Origin: Paulinella micropora | Taxonomy: Eukaryota; Cercozoa; Imbricatea; Euglyphida; Paulinellidae | Assembly: GCA_019918135.1 (NCBI GenBank) | Contig: WBZZ01003651.1 | Coordinates: 1 to 30,672, forward strand | DNA length: 30,672 nt | Direction: 5' to 3' | Shown: piece by piece, positions 10,320 through 17,020 of the stretch | Layout of the letters: every line of letters starts with the position of its first letter | How positions within the stretch are numbered: the first letter of the stretch is position 1 | Program-made: the position numbers and the translations under genes | Notes under the pieces: model-generated | Seen by the model: the letters and a program-made list of their open reading frames with translations, nothing else | What the model was told of the DNA's origin: nothing | Database searches by the model: none

Positions 10320-10321
<2 letters not shown>
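9903..10321 (+). repeat. Dispersed repeat, longer arm of an inverted pair
   Basis: About 420 bases that I cannot assign to a family. Its two ends recur in inverted orientation at 10399-10568: the left end (TATATCTGAGGCGTACTGAT) and the right end (GCCTTGAGGCCATTGGGCTG). The middle, about 10043-10280, is missing from the other arm. There is no coding potential of note. It is probably a non-autonomous host transposon or retroposon. Confidence 0.65.

Positions 10322-10398
<77 letters not shown>
10322..10398. repeat. (TAA)n microsatellite at the centre of the inverted pair
   Basis: A pure TAA array that forms the spacer between the two inverted arms. Confidence 0.95.
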
Positions 10399-10399
<1 letters not shown>

Positions 10400-10566
10400 A
10401 GCCCAATCGCCTCAAGGCGTTAAACTGTGACGCCAAATCCATCGGTGGCCCCGATCATCAGGCGAGAGACTGACACGGGGGGTGGAGGACCTCGGACAAG
10501 GGTATTGGAGGCTTATGTCCGTTGAGGATATGCCATTAGCTGCATCAGTACGCCTCAGATATAGTA

Positions 10567-10568
<2 letters not shown>
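10399..10568 (-). repeat. Dispersed repeat, shorter deleted arm of the inverted pair
   Basis: The reverse complement of the 9903-10321 repeat with an internal deletion of about 240 bases. The outer parts match base for base over long runs, so the duplication is recent. Confidence 0.7.
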
Positions 10569-10631
<63 letters not shown>

Positions 10632-10651
10632 TAATAATAATAATGATAATA
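10569..10651. repeat. (TAA)n microsatellite with interruptions
   Basis: A TAA array with ACA and TGA interruptions towards its right end. Confidence 0.9.
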
Positions 10652-10740
10652 GTAAGTCGTATGTATGGTTAGGATATGTACATGGTCGGAGAGTTAGGGA
10701 AGGGGATCCATATTGGAACGAAATGTTAACTGTGCCCTTC

Positions 10741-10871
10741 AGTTCTTCTTCTTCTTCTTCTTTATTCTTCTTCTTCTTCTTCTTCTTCTTCTTCTTCTTC
10801 TTCTTCTTCTTCTTCTTCAGTATTAAAAAGTACTTTAAAATATAGAATACTCAATAAATCATTACTCAAAA

Positions 10872-10902
<31 letters not shown>

Positions 10903-11013
10903 CTTCTTCTTCTTCTTCTTCTTCTTCTTCTTCTTCTTCTTCTTCTTCTTCTTTTTCAGTATTAAAAAGTACTTTAAAATATAGAATATTCAATAAATCG
11001 TAACTCAAAAACT
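10741..11013. repeat. (TTC)n tracts with a duplicated 55-base unit
   Basis: Two TTC arrays (10741-10817 and about 10872-10957) are each followed by the same roughly 55-base unit that begins AGTATTAAAAAGTACTTT. The two units differ at only a few bases, which indicates a tandem duplication of array plus unit. Both arrays are pure pyrimidine on the plus strand. Confidence 0.85.
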
Positions 11014-11360
11014 AATCAATAACTCTAAACACATTAACAATTCCAAAGTCCACGCCACTTGCACGCAAGCCGCGCAGCCGATCTGAAAAGAGCAGTGTGT
11101 AGACAGAGAGGAAGAGAAGCCAGAAATCTGAGAAAGAAAAAGTGAGGTGCAAAGAAGGGAGAAATGATAGTAAAAAGAAAGCAAGCTTGGAGAAAAGAAA
11201 TTGACTCCAAATGTAGAAAAAAACTCGAAAAACAAGTAAAAATAAAAAGAACATGGATTAGATGTATGTGACAGTAGTAGCTCTTATAGCAGAACTATAC
11301 TTAGCAATACGGTGCTATACAAGAGAGGAGTACTCTTTATATAGGAAATAGTGGTATTAG
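11014..11360. other. Host-like interval without recognisable gene
   Basis: Purine-rich sequence of mixed composition. The short frames crossing it have no coding character. I see no RNA gene or transposon. Confidence 0.5.
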
Positions 11361-11611
11361 CAGAAGAAGAAGGAGAATAAGAATAATAATAATAATAAGA
11401 AGAAGAAGAAGAAGGAGAAGGAGAAGAAGAAGGAGAAGAAGAAGGAGAAGAAGAAGCAGAAGAAGCAGAAGAAGCAGAAGAAGCGGAAGAAGCGGAAGAA
11501 GCAGCAGCAGCAGAAGCAGCAGCAGAAGCAGCAGCAGCAGCAGAAGAAGAAGAAGAAGAAGAAGAAGAAGAAGAAGAAGAAGAAGAAGAAGAAGAAGAAG
11601 AAGAAGAAGAG
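11361..11611. repeat. Compound (GAA/GGA/GCA)n polypurine tract
   Basis: About 250 bases of GAA units mixed with GGA, GCA and GCG units, almost all purine on the plus strand in its outer parts. Its right end (11541-11611) is pure GAA. It is complementary to the TTC arrays about 600-800 bases upstream. Confidence 0.9.
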
Positions 11612-11890
11612 CAAAGCCGATGCCAAGTATACAGTTGCCCACAAGTGCAACAGCAAGAGCCCTGTCCCCCCGGAGGCAAAGTCTTCAGAGAGGTAGGCTT
11701 AAAAGCCAGTCTCATGGGAGATTCCTTGGAGTTACCAAACCGGTGCCCCTTCGAGCCTAAGGTCCCGTAATAGCGGCGATGCCAAGTAAGCAATTGCTTA
11801 AAGGTAAACAGTCGCCCATCAGGGCACTTCATAGATTTAGACGAGTCCGGCGAAAAAATTGGAGCTGCCTTTCGAAATCGAAAGCAAGCC
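11612..11890. other. Unique-looking sequence with an internal repeated motif
   Basis: The word GATGCCAAGTA followed by a similar 12-base stretch occurs at 11619 and again at 11779, about 160 bases apart. An open minus-strand frame crosses the region but runs into the trinucleotide tract, and I do not believe it. This may be a fragment of a host transposon. Confidence 0.35.
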
Positions 11891-12122
11891 AAATCTTTGT
11901 TGTTGTTGTCGCCGTTGTTGTCCTTGTCAAATCTGTCTTGGCTGCCTTTATTGTCGTCATTGTTATCGATGCCTCTGTCAATGTTGTCGTTGTTGTCTCT
12001 GTCATTGTCTTTTTGTTTTTGTTGTCATTTTTGTTTTCGTTGTTGCTGATGTTGTTGTTGTCGACGCAGTTGTTGTTGTTGTTGCTGTTGCTGTTGTTTT
12101 GTTGCTGTTGCTGCTGCTGTTG
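11891..12122. repeat. Degenerate (TTG)n tract
   Basis: GTTGTT and GTTGTC units mixed with GCTGTT, about 230 bases, low complexity. The long frames across it are artefacts of the repeat. Confidence 0.85.
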
Positions 12123-12273
12123 GATCCAGTTGTTGTCATTGACAATGTCATGTGGAGAAGGGGTAGATGGAGAAGAGGGGCTGTTGTTGTTGTTAGTAGT
12201 AGTAGTGAAGGAAAAAGAAAAGAGGAAGGAGAAGAGGAGGGATAGAGAGGTAGAAGGCACAGCTACACGCCTA

Positions 12274-12402
12274 CATACACATACATACATACATACATAC
12301 ATACGTACATACGTACGTACATACGTACGTACGTACATACATACATACATACATACATGCATACACACACATACATACACACATACATACATACATACAT
12401 AC
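12274..12402. repeat. (CATA)n/(CGTA)n tetranucleotide microsatellite
   Basis: CATA repeats with CGTA and CACA variants. The Tyr-Ile-His-Thr frames across it are not genes. Confidence 0.95.
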
Positions 12403-13210
12403 ATTTTTATGCACTCTATAGTTTTCTACATATTACAAACACTCTCCCCTACACCACCTGCCCATCGTTTCCAATCATAGTGCCACCTTTTACCTCTTTT
12501 CCACTTCCCCCCCCCCCTCCTTTTTTTCTCGACCCCAAAAAAGTTAAAAACATCTTCCCATGATTAAATTCTCGCTAACACACGTGTTTCTGCCCTGCCC
12601 CACTTCTTGCCTGCATCCACAACCCAACGTATGCTCGTCCTCAGCATTTTGAGCCTTTTTGCTGCCTTCCTGCCCATACAAGGTTCCATACTTCACCATA
12701 TTTTTCCCTTTTTCCTCCTATCACACCTACTATTCCTTTTTCCCCACTTTTCTATCTCCTACACATGTCTTTTCTCAAACTGTTATATTCCACAACTCTT
12801 ACGTATACATCCATTCCACAACCCATGCCCCCCATGTCCCTCTTGATTTTGCACTCATGGGGTGGCTGTATTGTCTGGTGTGTGCTTTATGGTTCCGCTT
12901 TCGGTTCCCGGTGTTCTTCTATCGTACGCATCCAATATGGTCATTTCCGTATGAAAAGGTCTGCCTACCTCCTTACCATCACCTCTGTTTTATGTTTCTC
13001 ACCCTATATTCCTCTTCCCTTTTACATATATCCCTCCTGCATACCCTTGCCCACATATATTCCATCTAAATCGGAAATTCAAGCGCAAATTTCACGCTCT
13101 GTTCCAAAAAACAGGTATTTCATATGCTACATATGAGCACAACTTGAGAGAGCGCCAGCTGTCCGTGTTGTTCTCGTAGAGGGCGGGAGGACTATAAAAT
13201 TCACTCCATC
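12403..13210. other. Pyrimidine-rich host-like interval, no gene seen
   Basis: About 800 bases rich in C and T. Several overlapping short frames of unlikely composition cross it, none with a domain or homology I recognise, and no tRNA-like or viral sequence is evident. Confidence 0.5.
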
Positions 13211-13340
13211 TTAAAACATACATACATACATACAAACATACAAACATACATACATACATACATACATACATACATACATACATGCATGCATACATGCATA
13301 CATACATACATACCTACCTACCTACCTACCTACCTACCTT
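13211..13340. repeat. (CATA)n then (CCTA)n microsatellite
   Basis: CATA units with some ACAA and TGCA variants pass into seven or so CCTA units at 13313-13338. Confidence 0.95.
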
Positions 13341-13594
13341 CCGAAACGTACACGTTGCACGCCAGCGCCATGCGCATGCCCTCGTCGCAACACCTATCAC
13401 AGACCATGTCAATTATTATGCAAGTGTGTGCAAGTGGGTTTTGGCAAGTGTCTACGTATATTTATATCAATCTTTACAATAGATGCATGCATGACATATC
13501 ACATAACATGTACAAAACATATACATAACGTACATAACATACTTAACACACTTTTCAAATTCACATACACACAACAGGATCTAAGAAGATGATT
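13341..13594. other. Host-like interval up to the presumed edge of the right element
   Basis: Mixed sequence with repeated ACATAAC-like words near 13500-13545. No gene is seen. The change to A/T-rich, gene-dense sequence happens after this stretch, but no terminal inverted repeat is visible. Confidence 0.4.
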
Positions 13595-13644
13595 ACACTT
13601 TTCATAGGGTCATTTTTAGGAAAAATGCCCTCTATGAAAAGTGT
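13595..13644. repeat. Fifty-base near-perfect hairpin at the edge of the right element
   Basis: ACACTTTTCATA (13595-13606) pairs with TATGAAAAGTGT (13633-13644). Inside, GGG pairs with CCC, and CATTTTT-AGG-AAAAATG forms the tip. Only a two-base bulge and one mismatch interrupt about 22 pairs. It could be a terminal structure of the element or a small non-autonomous element. Confidence 0.6.
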
Positions 13645-13884
13645 CTTAACAGACCCAAATCGCCAAAAATCAACAAACAAGAAATCAAGTAGAAATCAAG
13701 TAGAAATCAAAAAGGAAGCGAAAATGACCTCAGCTGTCGTTGCCACCACCCCCACCTATCACACAACAAATATGATATGAGAAAAATTTCTTCGCAAGCA
13801 AGGGGTTTTGGTTTTTTTGAATAAAGTAATACACACTAGTTTATACTCCTATGTGCCAAAGGAGTTTAGTGGATAGATCACTTT

Positions 13885-14391
13885 TTATATAGCATAGTTG
13901 TTCCTCACTTGGAACATATCATTTCCATTTTCAACATTCATATCTTCGTCATTATCGTTCTTATCTCTGATGTATTTCATTAGAGAACGGTTGAAAGACA
14001 ATCCTTCTTTATCTATTCCATCAAAAATACGGTCTTGTATTTCTATCTTAAACTCAGAACGATTTTCTTTTCTCCAAGCATAAAAAAGTCTGATTTCTTT
14101 TTCTTTTTTGAATAAAGTCATTCGTCTTTTTTGTCTGAACATTCTGTCGTTTTCAACCTTGATACTTTCCTTATCAAGCTTACCTATTACGTGATTAATA
14201 GCATTCAATTTGACAAGGTGTGGTTGTTTTTTAGCATTTAATAAATCAATTTCTCTATCAATCTTATTTATTTTTTCTTCACAAACAATTTTACATTTCT
14301 GTAGATTGGATTTACTCTCTTTGTTTGCTTCAAAGATTTCTAACCAATCTTCTTTCGTTCTTTGTTCTTTCGTGATCAGACTTTCACTCAT
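13885..14391 (-). CDS. Coiled-coil basic protein of unknown function
   Basis: The product is 168 aa from the ATG at 14389-14391; an upstream in-frame ATG at 14469 would add 26 residues. I prefer the downstream start because a strong hairpin (14402-14435) lies just ahead of it, the arrangement seen at other genes of this element, and because the added residues look like leader sequence. The protein is Lys/Glu-rich and mostly helical (EKINKIDREIDLLNAKK and onward), with a basic segment (MFRQKRRMTLFKKEKE) and an acidic end (DKNDNDEDMNVENGND). There is no membrane segment or enzyme motif. It is the outermost gene on the integrase side of the right element and has no counterpart in the left one. 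I do not recognise it. Confidence 0.5.
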   Translation of the reverse strand: MSESLITKEQRTKEDWLEIFEANKESKSNLQKCKIVCEEKINKIDREIDLLNAKKQPHLVKLNAINHVIGKLDKESIKVENDRMFRQKRRMTLFKKEKEIRLFYAWRKENRSEFKIEIQDRIFDGIDKEGLSFNRSLMKYIRDKNDNDEDMNVENGNDMFQVRNNYAI

Positions 14392-14401
14392 TTTATTTTT
14401 T

Positions 14402-14435
14402 GCGGTAATGAGGGAAAAAGGGACCTCCCTACCGC
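14402..14435 (-). promoter_or_regulatory. Hairpin ahead of the 14391 start
   Basis: GCGGTA (14402-14407) pairs with TACCGC (14430-14435), and an inner GGGA/TCCC stem extends it. On the coding strand it ends about 10 bases before the preferred ATG. Confidence 0.5.
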
Positions 14436-14616
14436 TGGGCTGGACAACTTTTTTATTCTGGATTTTCATTAAATTACGCTAACTATTACCAAAATTCACC
14501 CGACCCCTAATAAAAAAAGGAAATTGCTAAAAAAACCGCCAACCTAAACCAAAAATTTTGCTCGTGTCGGCTTCATTCTCTCAAAATCTCAGAAGCCAAG
14601 AAGTGGCGAAGTAGAG

Positions 14617-15084
14617 ATGGACACCATCGTTAAAGCTTTTGCCGAGGCGCGACTGGAGGCTGAAGAAGGTCCAGAAGACGATGACCCCGCCGACCCCGCC
14701 CCTGCCCCCGCCCCCGCCCCTGCCCCTGCCGACCAACTGCGGTGGATTGACGATGTGAAACTTGTAAGACTAAACAAGGAAGACCAGGACTATGTCGTCA
14801 AGATAAAGGAAAGTTTTCTCTCGTCAGACAAAGAAGTGGTGATGAGTAAAGAAGGGAAAGAATTCAAAAATGAGGCGGGCTCTATGTTTCGTTCTGTCAA
14901 AGTTGATGGCAGTATAAAGAAACCATCCAACCAGAAATATTTTTTGGTAGGGGAAACAGGAGGCGAAGCAACCGTATTTCCATCGTTGACCTCTATCAAC
15001 AAAAAATACACAAACAATATGGATGCTATTCAGTTTATATTACCCATTTCTGGAAATTGGAGGCGTGTAATTCGCAGAGTATAA
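14617..15084 (+). CDS. Protein with acidic Ala-Pro repeat linker, unknown function
   Basis: The 155-aa product has a short N-terminal helix (DTIVKAFAEARLEAEEG), an acidic stretch, an alternating Pro-Ala linker (about residues 26-38), then a compact domain of about 110 residues with beta-strand character (KYFLVGETGGEATVFPSL). The first 100 bases are much richer in G+C than the rest. I do not recognise the domain; it has no Cys cluster or membrane segment. The gene is divergent from 13885-14391 and convergent with the integrase, and a stem-loop follows its stop. GGCTTC (14569-14574) and GAAGCC (14592-14597) form a small hairpin upstream. No homolog is seen in the left element. Confidence 0.55.
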   Translation: MDTIVKAFAEARLEAEEGPEDDDPADPAPAPAPAPAPADQLRWIDDVKLVRLNKEDQDYVVKIKESFLSSDKEVVMSKEGKEFKNEAGSMFRSVKVDGSIKKPSNQKYFLVGETGGEATVFPSLTSINKKYTNNMDAIQFILPISGNWRRVIRRV

Positions 15085-15102
15085 TTAAAGCAACTGGGAA
15101 AA

Positions 15103-15143
15103 GTGTAGAAGATATTTATTTCAACCCTAAATATCTTTTACAC
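15103..15143. terminator. Long stem-loop between convergent genes
   Basis: A 16-base arm (15103-15118, GTGTAGAAGATATTTA) pairs with 15128-15143 with one mismatch and a 9-base loop. It lies 18 bases after the stop of the 14617-15084 gene and between it and the convergent integrase, so a transcript-end signal working both ways is the natural reading. Confidence 0.6.
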
Positions 15144-15188
15144 CTTTCTTTTTTTCATCGGTTGGTTCATTAAATCATTTTTTCTCAC

Positions 15189-16166
15189 TCACAAATCTAA
15201 TATTACTTTTGCTTTCTTTTCTCTCTTACTAGTTCTTATGTTCTCCGGCTTAATTTCTTCCCGGTTTAATAATTCTTTCGTTTTCTTTTCTTTTGTTATT
15301 TCTTTAACTTGTTCTTTTATTTGTTTTTCTTCGTCTACCGGTTTATCAAATTTAGTCTTTAATAGTTCCCTCGGACTGACTAGTTCGTCTGAATTTAATA
15401 TTAATTTGAAACCGGAACGACCCACTACGGTGTAAATCTGCTTACTGTATTGTCGGCCCCCTTTTGAAAATAAATTTCTTTTTAATTCCTTTCTCACTCT
15501 ATCTCCCTTTTCAAATTCGTCTACTAAACCATCCCGCTGAATTCGTTGTTTATTTTTATTAACACCCTTAAATACATCAATCGGTCTAGCTTGAATTGTT
15601 CTATGAAACCGCATATTATAAGCATCTACCATATCATCAATCCAAGAAAGCCAATCAAAATTACCATTAGTTTCAAATAAAATGTCAAGCCACCGTCTAA
15701 TGGTTCTTATTACACGGTCAACAATCGCAAGAGCCCGATGGTCTCCAACTTCAACAGTCCGATGGTCAATATTATTCTCTCTGAAATAATCCTTAACCAT
15801 TCCTTTATATTCACTTCCACTATCGGTAGTAATGCTTTCCGGTGTATATGGTATTGATTTTAAAGCCATATAAACTTCCTTAGCCGTTTTGTTTTTAAGT
15901 TGTTTAATGATTAAAAATCTACTGTGAGTGTCAATCCAAAATAACATCCAGGCATAACCTTTATTTCCTTTCTTGTCTTTAAGTTTAGACATATCAGCCA
16001 AATCTACAAATACTTGTTTAAGTGGTTTGTCCGACCATATAGTATTCCATTTATCAGTCGGTAATCTTTTTTGGTAATGAATTTCAAGTGCTTGTTGTTC
16101 CTTTCTTTCATCTTCATCCGCACCTCCGGGTTCATTGTTTTGTGGATTGCTGTGTTTGTTGTCCAT
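15189..16166 (-). CDS. Retroviral-type (rve) integrase, right copy, intact
   Basis: The 325-aa integrase is expected to catalyse strand transfer of viral ends into host DNA. Catalytic-core motifs are VFVDLADM (D55), TTDSGSEYK (D115) and AIVDRVIRTIRR (D150). The last aligns with the VERFNRT-type motif of Polinton and retroviral integrases but has Asp for Glu, as in the left copy. After the core come FHRTIQARPIDVFKG and an SH3-like basic region (GDRVRKELKRNLFSKG), then a Lys-rich tail. The N-terminus is acidic and lacks an evident HHCC motif. The ATG follows directly after the TAG of the upstream gene, so the two are probably on one transcript. The frame is complete. Confidence 0.92.
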   Translation of the reverse strand: MDNKHSNPQNNEPGGADEDERKEQQALEIHYQKRLPTDKWNTIWSDKPLKQVFVDLADMSKLKDKKGNKGYAWMLFWIDTHSRFLIIKQLKNKTAKEVYMALKSIPYTPESITTDSGSEYKGMVKDYFRENNIDHRTVEVGDHRALAIVDRVIRTIRRWLDILFETNGNFDWLSWIDDMVDAYNMRFHRTIQARPIDVFKGVNKNKQRIQRDGLVDEFEKGDRVRKELKRNLFSKGGRQYSKQIYTVVGRSGFKLILNSDELVSPRELLKTKFDKPVDEEKQIKEQVKEITKEKKTKELLNREEIKPENIRTSKREKKAKVILDL

Positions 16167-16424
16167 CTAATACTTAATAACACCTAATGCTTTATCTCTA
16201 TATATTGCTCTTTCTTTTTTTTCAAGTTCAAAACAATAATTAGAACAAAACTCATAAGTATAAAATCTGTCAAATGTATCATCAACGGCCGTAATCTGTC
16301 TATTAGCTAAACACAGAGTTAATCCACACACATAGCAACTAGTGAAGTCATACATACGATGATTATATAGGTAGTCCATAATGTGTAAGCGAACATCTAA
16401 CGGTAGGTTTTTTATCTTGTTCAT
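16167..16424 (-). CDS. Small F-box-like protein with Cys pairs
   Basis: The 85-aa product begins with NLPLDVRLHIMDYLYN, which resembles an F-box motif (LP..V...I..YL). Two Cys pairs follow (CYVCGLTLC and CSNYC), which could bind zinc in the manner of a small treble-clef or MYM-type finger. F-box proteins recruit targets to SCF ubiquitin ligases, and several large DNA viruses carry them; whether this one does is inference. It stands between the charged protein (5-base gap) and the integrase (no gap) on the same strand. The left element lacks it and has a 120-base hairpin leader in its place. Confidence 0.6.
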   Translation of the reverse strand: MNKIKNLPLDVRLHIMDYLYNHRMYDFTSCYVCGLTLCLANRQITAVDDTFDRFYTYEFCSNYCFELEKKERAIYRDKALGVIKY

Positions 16425-16429
16425 ATATA

Positions 16430-16933
16430 TTAGAACTTTAAAAATATTTTAGATGTATCATTGATTTCTTTTTTTGGTTTCTCGGGTTGTTGATTATAAA
16501 CATTGACACTAACACGGCTGGATTTTTTACCACCTTTCTTAGGCTTAGGCTCTTCATCTTCTTCCTCTTCCTCGCTCTCACTCTCGCTCTCTTCTTCCAC
16601 TTTCTTTTTTACCACCTTCTTCGCCTTCTTCTGTTTAGTTTTCAATTTTATACCCGCAACCCGTTGGGCAACGATATCTACAAAGTCGTGTTCTACTTCT
16701 TCATCCGAACTGCTCTCCTCACTTATTTCACCGTCCCGCCCATCAATCATATCCTTCGCCAACTGTTTCTTGGCCGTATGTTCCATCTTTTCATCATTGG
16801 TCATTTCTTTCGCATTCTTCGCTTCTTCTTCCGCTAGTAATTCCCTTGCCCTCTCAATCTTTCTCTGCTTAGCCTTTTCCTTTCGCCTCGCATTAGCGAT
16901 TTTCAGATTTTCTACCGAAGATTTACCCGGCAT
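16430..16933 (-). CDS. Charged Lys/Glu/Ser-rich protein (right copy)
   Basis: The 167-aa product has a Lys/Arg/Glu helical N-terminal half, EESSSDEEVEHDFVDIVAQR around the middle, a long Ser/Glu block (EESESESEEEEEDEE), Lys-rich blocks and a conserved SVNVYNQ...FLKF end. It pairs with the left copy at 5403-5924: the SDEE...FxDI-A core, the acidic block and the last 30 residues are kept. It is likely disordered and nucleic-acid or protein binding; no catalytic motif is seen. An 18-base motif with a CTACG-GT-CGTAG palindrome ends 3 bases before the ATG and also occurs upstream of the packaging ATPase. It heads a three-gene unit ending with the integrase. Confidence 0.7.
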   Translation of the reverse strand: MPGKSSVENLKIANARRKEKAKQRKIERARELLAEEEAKNAKEMTNDEKMEHTAKKQLAKDMIDGRDGEISEESSSDEEVEHDFVDIVAQRVAGIKLKTKQKKAKKVVKKKVEEESESESEEEEEDEEPKPKKGGKKSSRVSVNVYNQQPEKPKKEINDTSKIFLKF

Positions 16934-17020
16934 ACTGTCTACGACCGTAGGTTGGTAATTGTTTGCTATGGGTTGGTATATTTTCCTAAATATAATATTT
17001 TAATTAAGATAATATATACA
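16934..17020. promoter_or_regulatory. Divergent regulatory region with palindrome (right element)
   Basis: Eighty-seven bases separate the charged protein (minus) and the fibre (plus). The minus-side start has the palindrome at 16939-16950 within the 18-base motif 16937-16954. The plus-side start has a very A/T-rich stretch with TATATA 4-9 bases before the ATG at 17021. Confidence 0.55.

Noticed and set aside
11284..11892. Poly-Ser/Leu/Phe minus-strand frames over the GAA tract
   Set aside because: Low-complexity artefacts of the repeat, with no recognisable domain.
12261..12404. Tyr-Ile-His-Thr and Met-Tyr-Val-Cys repeat proteins
   Set aside because: Translation of a CATA microsatellite.
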